From Vitis vinifera (Eukaryota > Streptophyta > Magnoliopsida > Vitales > Vitaceae): 64,000 nucleotides of DNA. Positions 1 to 10,172 of this stretch are shown piece by piece (within the stretch, counting starts at the first letter, position 1; each line of letters starts with the position of its first letter). The notes beneath the pieces are model-generated. The model saw only the letters and a program-made list of their open reading frames with translations. It searched no databases and was not told the DNA's origin. A program made the position numbers and the translations under genes. The stretch is taken from positions 18,324,001-18,388,000 of the forward strand of contig NC_081819.1 of the NCBI RefSeq assembly GCF_030704535.1. The letters run 5' to 3'.

Positions 1-1200
1 AAACTTTTTGTTTTTTTTGAAGGTTATTTGAATAAAATAGTTGTATATATAAAATGTTTAAAAAAAATTAAAAATCATTTATATTTCTTTAAAAGATGCT
101 TTTACAAAAAAAAAAGAAAAGTACTTCTAACTAAAAACATTCTTGATAAAAAAATACTCAATTACATTCTTAATCATTATGGTATCTGTGAGCTTAATTA
201 TCATATTCATTATTCTTAATGGGTATTTTGACATTTTTCCTCAAGTCGATCGAATGCGATACCATATATATATGACTGGGAATAGGTTTTCCATGTGGGA
301 CTTTTTCTTCTATAAGCAAATCAGAAGGCAAAGAAGACCCATTACTTCTTCCAGATTATTCACCTTTACTTAGTGGGAGCTTGTTAGTGCTTAGAGATTA
401 AAGAGATAAAAATTACAAGGCATATATATATATATATATATATATATGACTGGGAAAAGGTTTCCCATGTGGGACTTTTTCTTCTCTCAGCAAATGAGAA
501 GGAAAGAAGCTAGACCCATTACTTCTCCCAGATTCACCTTTGCTTAGTGGGAACTTGTTAGTGGTTAATTACAAGGATAAAATTCCCCATGCTAGCCATT
601 AGAAGATTCATATGATTTCCCACTTTTGTAGTGCTAAAGCCCAGTGAGTTTTTTCTTAGACACCAATTGCCTGGCTTATGGTCGTCACCAACCCCATTTT
701 CCCGTACAGAGTTCTCATTTTTTTATGACTTATCTTCACAAAAATGCTACTGAATTCAAAAGCTTGAATCATTTTTTCCCAAAGAGCAGCAAGTAGAGAT
801 GAGGAGTGAGTTTTACTAATGGAGTATAACCACATAAGAGAGGTGCCAAACGTTTAATTTGGTCCGCAAATCCATGCCATTTTTTTGTTCACCAATTGTG
901 GTAGTCTTGTTGCTGAACAAAATCTAATAACGTCTCATTGGGAGCAGCTACTCATGCTAATGGGCTTTTCATTTGTGACTTTCCGAGTCTTCCACTTACC
1001 ACTACTCCTAAGGATAGCCTTCTTGCCATTAATCGACAAATATTGATGCGAAGGTAGTTGAGTATACTTCTAGAAGAATAATAAATAATTAAACCAAAAC
1101 AATAAGAATAATAATAATAAAAAAGCCCTTGTTTTGAGGCAGCTTCTAACTTTTTACTTCTTCTAGAAGTTAGAATTGTAGTCGAAGTTAAGATTTTCAA
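1..1200. repeat. Intergenic module M, copy 1 (downstream of SBT1.1a)
   Basis: Non-coding AT-rich sequence that recurs at about 8480-9470, 17830-19360 and 25400-26560. Landmarks shared by the copies are an (AT)n run, then GACTGGGA.. and CCCATGTGGGACTT, then a stretch with CTTTGCTTAGTGGGAACTTG, then GGGCTTTT with ATAGCC near the end. This copy has an internal direct duplication: about 266-412 is repeated at 436-575, separated by the (AT)n run. The short ORFs here are not conserved between copies, so I do not call a gene. The module lies on the 3' side of the minus-strand subtilase. Its nature (old transposon or duplicated spacer) is unknown. Confidence 0.75.
421..447. repeat. (AT)n microsatellite
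   Basis: About thirteen AT dinucleotides lie at the junction of the duplicated halves of module M copy 1. The same position carries (AT)n in the copies at about 9098-9114 and 18397-18410, so the dinucleotide run is an ancestral part of the module. Confidence 0.85.
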
Positions 1201-1667
1201 ATCACAACATTAATATTATAAAAAATTTATTAAATATAAAAGAACTTTTTTATGTAAGTCAAATAGAAATTTTATAAAAAGTAACATTTTTTTATTTCTA
1301 TATTAAAGTTTTTTTTTTGTTTTTTATTTTTATTTTTTTAAGTTATGAAGTGTTTGAACAAAATCATGCATAGAAGTTCTTATTTTTTAGGTTAAAAAAG
1401 AGTTTTTGATTTTTGATTGATTGGGAACATGAAAAGATGGGGAATAAGGAGGGAAAGCTTAGAAGTAACAAAAGCTAAAAGAAACATGGGTGAGTCGAAT
1501 TAAATTTTCAAATTCATTCCAATGAAAAATCTAACATCATTTAGATTTTTGAAATTTTTCATTATAATTTTTGCATGTCTCTTAATTTTTAATTTCTATC
1601 AAATTAGTCAAAATTAATTCAACCAATCCACAACCATTGAATATTGAATCTATTTTGAAAAATCTTA

Positions 1668-1957
1668 AGATTATATTTGGTTATTGGAAAGTATTAAGGA
1701 AAGAAAAAAAATGGTAAAAAAAAAAAAATTCTCATATTTAATTGTATTATGAAAAATATTAATGAAAAACAATTAAAATTATGTAGAAATTTATATATTT
1801 TTAAATTATTTAATTTTTATATAAAAAAATTAAATATAGAAATGGTTTATTAAATTTAATTTTTTATTTTATTTTTCTTCCTTTTACTTTCCTCTCACTT
1901 TATCTCTATATTTTCTTTCTCACATGTTTTCCCCACATTTTGGAACCAAACATAACA
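1668..1957. mobile_element. Degenerate Tourist-like MITE
   Basis: Imperfect terminal inverted repeats: the left end reads TTATATTTGGTTATTGGAAA and the right end reads TTTTGGAACCAAACATAA, which are roughly inverse complements. The interior is AT-rich with no coding capacity. A related, shortened sequence is at about 19395-19665 in the second subtilase unit. Boundaries are approximate and no clean target duplication was seen. Confidence 0.45.
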
Positions 1958-2091
1958 AAGGAATTATCATAGGGAAAGTCATGAAAATTATACTATAATA
2001 CAAAATTGGTTAAAAAGATTGCAACAAACTCAATGGAGGGGGAGGGGAAGGGGTGGAGATTTAATGGTGTATTAATTTTTAAAGAACATCC

Positions 2092-2388
2092 TAATGCTAT
2101 GTTTGATTCTTAAAAAATTTGAGAAAAAATATAAGACAAAGAAAATAGAGAGGAAAAATAGAAGGAAAGAAAAAAATAAAATAAAAAAATAAAATTAATA
2201 AATTAATTTTACATGTTATTTTAAATATATTTCACTTATTGTAACTTTTTAATATAAATATTAAATAATTTGAAAATGTATAACTTTTTAATTGTATTTA
2301 ATATTTTTTAATAAGACAACCAAATAAAAGAAAAATATTTTTCTTCATATTTTTTTTTTAATACTTTTCAGAACCAAATATAATTTAA
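2092..2388. mobile_element. Degenerate Tourist-like MITE
   Basis: A second element of the same type. The left end TGCTATGTTTGATTCTTAAA pairs imperfectly with the right end TTTCAGAACCAAATATAA. It is AT-rich and non-coding. It resembles the better preserved element at 27643-27967, which has TTA target duplications. Boundaries are approximate. Confidence 0.4.
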
Positions 2389-3017
2389 AAGAATTGAATA
2401 TATATGAAAAGAGAAGAAGCAAAAATTCTTCTTTAGTAAAGATTATGAAACAATTTTTTAAGAAAAAATTCTCTGACTTTATTGTTTTTATTTATGAGAT
2501 CCTCTTAAGCTATAATAAAATTATGTTTAATCATAAATCTATATATAATTTATTCATTATTTAATATAATAATAAAAGTGATATATTTATGAGAAGTATA
2601 TTGAAGGTTTTTTTTTTTAAAAAAAATGAAATTAAACTTTTGAAATAAGGCCTTTAACTTTTGAAATAAGGTTTTTTTTAGTGTATAAAATAAAATTAGA
2701 ATTCTAAATAAAAAATCCATTTAATAATTTTTATTATTATAATTAAAATTGTTCATACTGAATTCACATTAAATTGTTAGTAATCGTTAAGCAATAAGTC
2801 TCTGAAATTTAGGAAACACAGCTTAATATAAAATTTGCATAACATATTTCCAAGTTACAACACGCTTGCTTAGTATAAACACCATCCACAAGACACAAGA
2901 CCTATTTCTTCTTGCCCTTGATCATATTCTTACTTTCTTACAACAGTCATCAACTGATAATTATTCATTATAATATAGTAATAGACTCAGGTTCAGGGTG
3001 GGTCTTCCACCTAAAAC

Positions 3018-5321
3018 CTACTGCCAAGTCACTGCAATAGGACTTCTAACTGAATATCTGCTGGACACCCAAACAAGAGATCCAAAAGATGAATCTGATG
3101 AACTTGATTTCTCTCCCGAATCAACAAAACTTACCTTGTAGCTCAGTTTCTGGCCCTTCTGGTTGAACTTTAAAACCTTAGGCTCAACGATGACTGATAC
3201 TCCTTCAGGCTCATGGGCCTGCGCCACATAAGTAGTAGTAGGGTACCCAATATTTGTTACGGTTCTTTTGTATGTGGCGCTGTTGTTGTGGGAATCTCCA
3301 TCGAAAAGTACAGCAAATGAAGGGTAGTTCAAGTCACCCGTTTGAAGATCTGTGTCTGTGGGGCAACTGAAGTTCCCCCTTGATAGTGTAGCCATCTCAG
3401 AAGATGAATACTTGAGACTACACAGATAGTAGAGATAGTCCTCATAGCCGATATCATAAATCAGTCCTGGGTTAGAGGCTTTCTCAGGATCGACATGGCC
3501 TGAACCATGCGCAAATGGGGTGGCTGATGGGCTCTCCGAACCGGTATCTGAGATGGGAGCTTTCTTGTTGTCTAGAGTGTAAGCGGTTGTCATTAGGGCT
3601 GACTTGATGGCCGCAGGTGACCAGTCTTGGTGTGCTCCTTTGATGATTGCAGCTAAGCCACTAACGTGAGGACAAGACATGGATGTTCCTGAAATTACAT
3701 TAAATAGTACACTTCTGTTGTCGCTCTTGATCCCGGATGGGCCCACTGTCGGCGGCCAGGCGGCCAGTATGTTCACTCCCGGGGCTGTCACATCGGGCTT
3801 GATCACATAAGGTTCTAAAAGTGCAGGGCCTCTTGAGGAGAATGATGCCATCACTGGTGCTGGCTTGCCAAACACTGTCCCATTGAAAACAATGGAAGCA
3901 GTGGGATTCCCCGAGCTGATGTAGTTTCTTATGGATTTAGATGCAGAGGCCCCCAGAGAACTGGCTGGCAAAACATGTGGATCAACCCGAATTTCCTCAC
4001 CCTGAGATGCAGTGTTCAGTAGTAGCATTCCAGCTCCACCTGCCTTTTCCACTTCTTGTCCCTTTTCCACCCCTCTGTTGATGCCTCGCTCACATACAAC
4101 AATCTTCCCTTTAACCAGAGCTGAAGAGAGTGTGCCACTACTGCAGTACTTGGCTCTTGCGCCGCCTGCAGATTCACCATAAACAAGCGATAGTTGCTCA
4201 GTTGACGTTCCGGAATATAATGATTCCCCATCAAAAGTTTCTCCGTTACCAAGATTAACTATGGCAGGGAAGCTTCTATCCATGGTGCTTGCAGCAACGG
4301 TCATCATCCATGGTGCTGCATTGACGACAGTTGAACTAGATGGGCCTGAATTTCCAGCAGCGGCAGCAACGAAAACTCCATGTTGGACTGCCCCCAAGGA
4401 GGCAATAGCCAAGACATCAGCATAGTAAGGCTGTGAGGATCCTCCAATGGAGAGTGACAAGATATCAACCCCATCGGAAACAGCCTGGTCTATTGCTGCT
4501 AATATATCGGAGGAAGCACAACCACGAGCATAGCAAGCTTTGTATGCAGCGATTCTTCCTGTACAGCTCATTCCAGCGGCGACGCCCTTGGCCATACCGA
4601 AAATGCTAGCTCCATCTATCATATGGCCTGCTGCAGTTGATGCAGTGTGAGTTCCATGGCCATGGGAGTCCCTAGCAGATCGGAAGTCCACCGTTTCATC
4701 TATTTTCCCAGCTGCGGCCTCGTAGCCCTTGTAGTAGGCTCTTGCGCCTATAAGCTTCCTGTTGCAATTTTTAGCTGTGAATCTTGTGCCTTCCTCGCAA
4801 ACACCCTTCCATCGAGAGGGCACCGGCCGTTTCATGCCCGCATCCTTGAAACTTGCGTGTTCAGGCCAGATTCCAGAATCGACAAAGCCGATTATCACAT
4901 CGTTCGCCAAGTTGCGTGAAGTCAATAGTCCTTTTCCGAATTGCAGGCCAAGAAACTGAGGTGAGTAGGTGGTTTGGAGACTCAGCATTTCATCAGGAAC
5001 AGCTGACAGAAACCCCTCAACTTTGTTCAAGGTTTCCAACTGCCTATTGGAAAGCCTTGCAGCGAAGCCAGTGATTGCAGTTTCATAGGTGTAAAGGAGC
5101 TCAGGGGCTGATGCTTCTTCTACTCCATCTTCTTCAGCTGACAATTCTGTGATGGAATCCATCACTACTTCATACCATTTCTTGGAATCCCCAAGAATAT
5201 TGTCTAAAGCTGTGGTCTTGGCCTTGTCCATGTGAACTACATAAATCTCTTTGTCTTCTGAAGCAATTGAAATAGCAGCGGCCATGAAAACCACCAGCAA
5301 CAATGACAATCTGTACACCAT
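3018..5321 (-). CDS. SBT1.1: Subtilisin-like serine protease, SBT1.1 type (copy a)
   Basis: Secreted plant subtilase (peptidase S8), 767 aa, uninterrupted coding exon. Signal peptide is about residues 1-20, the I9 propeptide about 26-115, and the mature enzyme probably begins at the TTYSPQFL segment (T117/T118). The catalytic set is complete: D148 (VDSG), H222 (GHGTHTAS), oxyanion N324 (AAGNSGP) and S547 (GTSMSCPH). A PA domain interrupts the catalytic domain around 365-475, and a fibronectin-III-like C-terminal domain follows about 660. Sequence style matches Arabidopsis SBT1.1, which is known to act on a phytosulfokine precursor; the substrate here is unknown. The start at 5321 is preferred over 5369 because the upstream in-frame codons look like intron ending in a CATACAG acceptor. 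A near-identical copy lies at 21219-23525. Confidence 0.95.
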   Translation of the reverse strand: MVYRLSLLLVVFMAAAISIASEDKEIYVVHMDKAKTTALDNILGDSKKWYEVVMDSITELSAEEDGVEEASAPELLYTYETAITGFAARLSNRQLETLNKVEGFLSAVPDEMLSLQTTYSPQFLGLQFGKGLLTSRNLANDVIIGFVDSGIWPEHASFKDAGMKRPVPSRWKGVCEEGTRFTAKNCNRKLIGARAYYKGYEAAAGKIDETVDFRSARDSHGHGTHTASTAAGHMIDGASIFGMAKGVAAGMSCTGRIAAYKACYARGCASSDILAAIDQAVSDGVDILSLSIGGSSQPYYADVLAIASLGAVQHGVFVAAAAGNSGPSSSTVVNAAPWMMTVAASTMDRSFPAIVNLGNGETFDGESLYSGTSTEQLSLVYGESAGGARAKYCSSGTLSSALVKGKIVVCERGINRGVEKGQEVEKAGGAGMLLLNTASQGEEIRVDPHVLPASSLGASASKSIRNYISSGNPTASIVFNGTVFGKPAPVMASFSSRGPALLEPYVIKPDVTAPGVNILAAWPPTVGPSGIKSDNRSVLFNVISGTSMSCPHVSGLAAIIKGAHQDWSPAAIKSALMTTAYTLDNKKAPISDTGSESPSATPFAHGSGHVDPEKASNPGLIYDIGYEDYLYYLCSLKYSSSEMATLSRGNFSCPTDTDLQTGDLNYPSFAVLFDGDSHNNSATYKRTVTNIGYPTTTYVAQAHEPEGVSVIVEPKVLKFNQKGQKLSYKVSFVDSGEKSSSSDSSFGSLVWVSSRYSVRSPIAVTWQ

Positions 5322-5329
5322 GATGATGC

Positions 5330-6029
5330 CTGTATGAAAAAAAGAAAATTTTGATATGAATCCAAACATATAATTTGACTGCTCAGTAATGAATTGTGCA
5401 GCAGACTCTCAATCTTCATGGGGTACTGCCATAAAACAGTTCATGGATGAACAGACGAAGTAATAACAGATAGGGAAACTCCAACTCAAAACCTGAGAAA
5501 GCTGGAGCTCCTATGCCAGCTCAAACTACAAGTATTTACCACGAGTTACCCCAAAAGCTTAAATTATAAGATGGGATTAATGAAGGATGTAAAATCAAAT
5601 TAAAATTGCTAGTAGAAGTACAAACACTAGCTTTTTTTTTTTTTCTAGTGAAACTAGCAACAAGCCCACACTACTGTGCTTCTTGTGAGAGAATTTGAAC
5701 GATGCACAAAATATCAGTTAGAAAAGTGATGAGAATTTAGAAGCCATGATATCTAGAAGCTTCTTCCAAACAGTTAAACAGTCAAGCGGGCCAAGGTTTG
5801 GTTTGGTCTGATCTCTGGCTGCCATAGGCTTTGCCCAATAATTCCAAAGCTCATTTGGAGATCAAACCAAAGCAACCAAGGTCCATCTTTATGAATAGAC
5901 TGCTAGGTCAGGACCAATGCATGAAGAAATAAGACCAAGAGGACAACAACAAATGGATCTAGGAGGTCATCATCGGGTACCCATGAAGAAATAAGACTAA
6001 GAGTGAGAGAGAGAGCCCCTCTTATATAC
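5330..6029 (-). other. Probable 5' UTR intron of SBT1.1a
   Basis: On the minus strand a pyrimidine tract ending in CATACAG stops at 5330, eight bases before the start codon. A plausible donor (GTAG|GTATAT) lies at 6029-6028, just below the TATA box. The same acceptor and donor occur in the second copy (23534 and 24295). The intron is inferred from splice signals only; another donor is possible. If correct, the first 16 codons of the long open frame are not translated. Confidence 0.5.
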
Positions 6030-6086
6030 CTACTTCTTTTTCTTCTCGATCCAAAAGAGTGAGGAATAACTAATGCTGAGGAGAGT

Positions 6087-6097
6087 CTTATATAGCC
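6087..6097 (-). promoter_or_regulatory. TATA box of SBT1.1a
   Basis: Minus-strand GGCTATATAAG, followed downstream by a pyrimidine/purine-rich leader. It is conserved in position and sequence in front of the second copy (24352-24362). Placed about 770 bases upstream of the start codon, it makes sense only with the proposed 5' UTR intron. Confidence 0.6.
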
Positions 6098-6109
6098 AAA
6101 GAAAGAGAC

Positions 6110-6957
6110 TGTCACACAACTGAACAAAACAAGAGCCCACTGTGCTCCCCTTCCACTTTCTTTCCTTTTCTATTTTAAAATTGGCATGCCTTAGAAATAA
6201 AGCTTCCTATCCACTTTGAGAATGAGAGACAAATTTTATTGTTGAGTGGAGAATGTTTACATGTTGATGGTGGTGACAGTTGATGACTTTAATTTCCAAG
6301 TTTGCGGCTTCAAGGGCCACAATTTTTATATTATGTATGGCACAATGTCATTGTAGCATGGAAGGAAGAGAGTGTTTTGCGGAGAAAATGCTTTGGATAT
6401 CATTGATATTACGGTTTCTTTGAGCATTTTTAGAAAATGTTTTTAGCATAAAAAAAAATATTTTTGAAAAAAAATAAAAGTTATAAGAGATTTAACAAAA
6501 TTTAAGAAACATCTAAACAGTTCAAAAATCACTTGTAGCTTTTCCATTCATCTTAAAAACGGTTTTAAAGAAAACACTTTTGATGATATCAAAATAAGAC
6601 ACCCCTAGGAGAAGATACTTCATCTTGGTATTACATCAAGAAAGGGGAGAAACTTACCAAATACCTCCCACTAAGAGGTGCCCCCTCTAGCCCATCACCT
6701 TCAAGTCAAGCCAATCCTACGACCTGACTATTGTTAAGGTCATCCTGACTATTGTTGTGTCAACAAAAGTTTTAATACAAACAATGTTAGTTTCAAAACA
6801 TGAAGGCAAAATAATCCACATAAAAATACAAAAAGTTTTAATGTGGTTTTGCCAACCTTATCTCTATCCATATATGATAAGAAATTATTCCACTATAGTA
6901 TAAAGAATATTATAGATGACAAAAACTAGATATAACTATTGGGTTGTTAAAACATCT
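6110..6957. other. Upstream region of SBT1.1a
   Basis: Non-coding. From about 6218 to 6440 it matches the upstream module of the second copy at 24983-25220 (shared GTTGAGTGGAGAATG.. and GTATGGCACAATGTCATTG-like strings). From about 6575 to 6780 it carries a dispersed repeat also seen at about 19965-20170 (both have TAGG..GATGG or AGATAC and a CCACTAA-GGTGCC core). It ends in CATCT, the target duplication of the solo LTR that follows. Confidence 0.55.
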
Positions 6958-8158
6958 TGAGAAAATAAAAGTTATGCTTAAAGGAGAAAAACACCCAAGA
7001 AAGGGGGGGGAGGGGGTGAATTGGGTTTTTCAATACAACAAATTCAAGCACAATATAAACAAGAAATAAAGAGATAGAGTTAGAGAATTCAAACTCGAAT
7101 TTTATAGTGGTTCGACACTTCCTTGTCTACGTCCACTCTCTTAAATCTCCTAACCGAGTGAGGGTTCCACTAGCTTGAAGCTTCAACCAAGCTTCCAATC
7201 CTTTACACTTGGATTTCGGCTCTAATGAGCTCTTACGCAATCCCTTCAAGATTTAAACCTCTTGAAGTCTTTAACACTCAAGTTTTACAAGAAAGAAACT
7301 ATCAACCTAGCTCAAATACAAAACAAAGTTAGGATGACTCACAAAGGTGCACTAAAAGATATGCAAGTGATGGTTTTAATGCACTAAGAAAGAAATGAGA
7401 GCTTTTAAGCCAAGAACAGGTAGGTAGACAATTCATTGCAGGTGTTCTCTATGTCATAAATGAAGTGGAGTTCTCAATTTATAGGTTTCTAAGCTCGAGA
7501 GTCAAAAATAGCAAAAGGCAACCTCGAACGGTCGAGCTGGGGGTCAACTGGTTCACTAGCCGTTGGAGCATTTAATGATTTGGCAGGTTACCGTTGTCTT
7601 GATCGGAGGTCTACCGGGAAGGGGTGAACCTCAATTGGGAAAAGGAAGCTACTGGATAAGAGAGAATGTTTTTGGCACTCCTCGATTGGACCTCGATCGG
7701 GCAAGGGCAACCGGTTGATCGGTTCCCCAACCGGTTGAGCCAGTTGGCTAGAGCCTCAATCAGTTCAACCTTTTGGCCTCGAAAACCTATCCTTTTCAAT
7801 TCCATTCTTTTTTAACACTTATGCAAGGTCTTTAGGTAAAATAATATGTCAATTTTGAAACGTTTTGCCTAAGGTACATTTGATAAAACTCGGGTTTTAA
7901 TGAAATCGAAAATTTAAATAATAAACCGAGTTTTCAAAAATGTATGAAAAGGTATGAAAAACCTAAGTGCACCCATGTATTTATCTTACATTCGTTTCCT
8001 ATTATCAAAAGTCTTCCAATTGTCTCAATCTTGTATCCCTTTGGTTCTTCGATGAATTTCTGAATTTATACCTGAAATTCTTATCATTCAAACCAATTAG
8101 TCACTTAACCATGGTTTATTATCATCAAAATCCGATTGGGAGAACCCTTGGGCTAACA
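6958..8158 (-). mobile_element. Solo LTR of a Ty1/copia (Sirevirus-like) element, with CATCT target duplication
   Basis: 1201-base LTR beginning TGTTAG and ending TTTTCTCA on the minus strand. It is flanked directly by CATCT on both sides (6953-6957 and 8159-8163). It is a diverged match to the LTR at 16265-17472. No polypurine tract or internal sequence touches it; the right side continues instead into genomic sequence homologous to that flanking the other LTR. That pattern is what LTR-LTR recombination leaves. It sits about 0.85 kb upstream of the SBT1.1a TATA box in the same orientation. Confidence 0.88.
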
Positions 8159-9470
8159 CATCTCATATTTCCCTACTCCTAATATCCATATCTTAAACCA
8201 CCAATCTCTTGTTTTATCGAGCATCATTCATTCTTCCTCACATCTCTATCCACCATGCATAATCTTTACAAACACATCTCTATCTTATAACATTTTTCCC
8301 TTAAGACATAAAATATTTATAAAAATATTCCTAATAACTTTTCTTCTTTTATAAAAAAAAAAATTAATATTACAATCACATGAATACAAAAAAAATATTC
8401 TTTATAAGAAAAAATCTATACTATTTAGGAATTTGAGACACTTTTCAACAAATACTTTTAATAAAAGTACTTTCAAATACACTCTTAATAATCCTATTAT
8501 TTATGAGTTCTATTGTCATATTCATATTTCTTGATGAATATTTTGTAATGTTATTTTTCTTAAAACAATTCAATTAGAAAGAAATATAAATTTTTTTTCT
8601 AAAATTGCTTCTCTCAACAAAACGTTAGAGAATTTTATTTTATTTTTATTTAAGTTGATTGAATAAAATAGTTGTAAGTAAAATACTTTTAAAAAAATTT
8701 AAAAATCATTTATATTGCTTGTTGAAGATGTCTTTTTAAAAAAAATATGTATTTCAATTAAAAACACTCCCAATAAAAATACAGGTTAATTTCATTCATA
8801 TCCTTTTAAGGTTTTGACTAATACATTTAACTTTCATAGGTCTAAGATTTCATCATTCTCTTCCCTTACTTTGAATGAGAGAAGAAATAAGTGAAAATAA
8901 GAAATGAAAAAGATAAATGCAATATTTGATGAAATTTCAGATCTATAAAGAATAAATGTATTTAATCGAAATCCGAGAGAGGTAAATGAAATTAACCTTA
9001 AAAATACTTAAATGCACTCTTAATCATTATGTTGTTTGTGAGCTTAGAAAACACCAAAGAAAGCCTTTTTTCCTCAAGTCAATCGATAGCAATAGCATAT
9101 ATATATATATATATGACTGGGATCTCATGTGGGACTTTCTCTCTCAGCAAATGAGAAGGCAAGAAATGAAAAGGCAAGAAGACCCATTACTTCTTCCAGA
9201 TTCACCTTTGCTTAGTGGGAACTTGTTAGTGGTTAATTACAAGGATAAAAAATTCCCCATGGTAGCCATTAGAAGATTCATATGATTTCCCACTTTTGTA
9301 GTGTTAAAGCCCAGTGAGTTTTTTCTTAGTCACCAAACACTAACCAATTGGATCGCCAGGCGGTCACCAATCCCATTTTTTCCGTACTAAGTCTCATCCT
9401 GTATGATTTATCTTCACAAAAATGCTAATGAATTCAAAAGCTTGAATCATTTTTCCCTTGAGAAATAAAG
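8159..9470. repeat. Duplicated LTR flank, including module M copy 2
   Basis: Closely matches 17473-18780, the right flank of the intact LTR, starting with the same CATCTCATATTTCC. It includes the first half of module M with its (AT)n run at about 9098-9114. It breaks off at about 9465, where the partner at about 18745 continues into GGCAGC.. but this copy jumps back to earlier module sequence. No gene seen. Confidence 0.8.
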
Positions 9471-9670
9471 TATTTGATGAAAAATATAAATAAAGTATTT
9501 GATGAAATTTCAGATCTATAGAGAATAAATGTATTTAATCGAAATCCGAGAAAGGTAAATGAAATTAACCTTAAAAATACTCAAATGCACTCTTAATCGT
9601 TATGTTGTTTGTGAGCTTAGAAAACACTAAAGAAAGCCTTTTTTCCTCAAGTCAATCGATAGCAATAGCA
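9466..9670. repeat. Second partial copy of 8927-9095, fused to retroelement internal sequence
   Basis: About 9500-9670 repeats 8927-9095 (shared CAGATCTATA.. through CAATCGATAGCAATAGCAT) in direct orientation. At about 9670 it stops abruptly and runs into TTTGATGATAACAAACC, which belongs to the 3' end of the retroelement interior. This is a rearrangement junction, not a normal LTR boundary. Confidence 0.75.
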
Positions 9671-9712
9671 TTTTGATGATAACAAACCTTGATTATCTAG
9701 GAGAAAAAGAAA

Positions 9713-9722
9713 TCTCCCCCTC
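9713..9722 (-). other. Polypurine-tract-like site
   Basis: Minus-strand GAGGGGGAGATT, the type of purine run that primes plus-strand synthesis in copia elements. Sirevirus elements often carry more than one such tract near the 3' LTR. Here the sequence ends about 40 bases further on without reaching an LTR, so the final tract was probably lost at the junction near 9670. Confidence 0.5.
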
Positions 9723-10172
9723 AAACCAATCATGGATCAATTGATTCAAAATTTATGAATTTAAAACCAAGATAATCAGAACATACTAATTTTCAATAGA
9801 AAACAATGTAAATCATGAAAGTAGCATATCATATATAGTAAAGTCAAATGTACACGAAACATCCAAACAGATGATATGATAATGATATGCATACATAGGT
9901 CTCCTTGATCCTAAATATCTCTCACCCTTTGGCAACATAAAAAAAATGACAAAAAGGGGGTCTCGATGAAATCAAGGTTGAGGAGGTGGAGATGGAAACA
10001 ATGAGCATTGGTAAACCATCATCTCCTCATGCTGACTTTCCTGACGACTCTCAATGCACTCAATCCTATGTTGAAAATGCTCAAATGTAGTCTGCTGTTG
10101 ATCCATATAATCCTCTATACGCTCAAATCTCTGTTGCAGATGCTCAAACTAAGAGGTGAAGCTAGTCTGATA

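Larger units (their letters stand above)
1201..3017. other. AT-rich intergenic spacer 3' of SBT1.1a
   Basis: No coding gene seen. It contains two degenerate MITE-like segments (listed separately) and the 3' UTR of the SBT1.1a gene near its right end. The sequence from about 2580 to 3017 is closely matched by 20830-21218 downstream of the second SBT1.1 copy, so the duplication includes the 3' flank. Confidence 0.6.

Noticed and set aside
4016..4252. ORFs overlapping the SBT1.1 coding exons in other frames (also 4647-5074, 22217-22453, 22848-23160)
   Set aside because: They are shadow frames of the subtilase genes; the subtilase frame has complete domains and catalytic residues.
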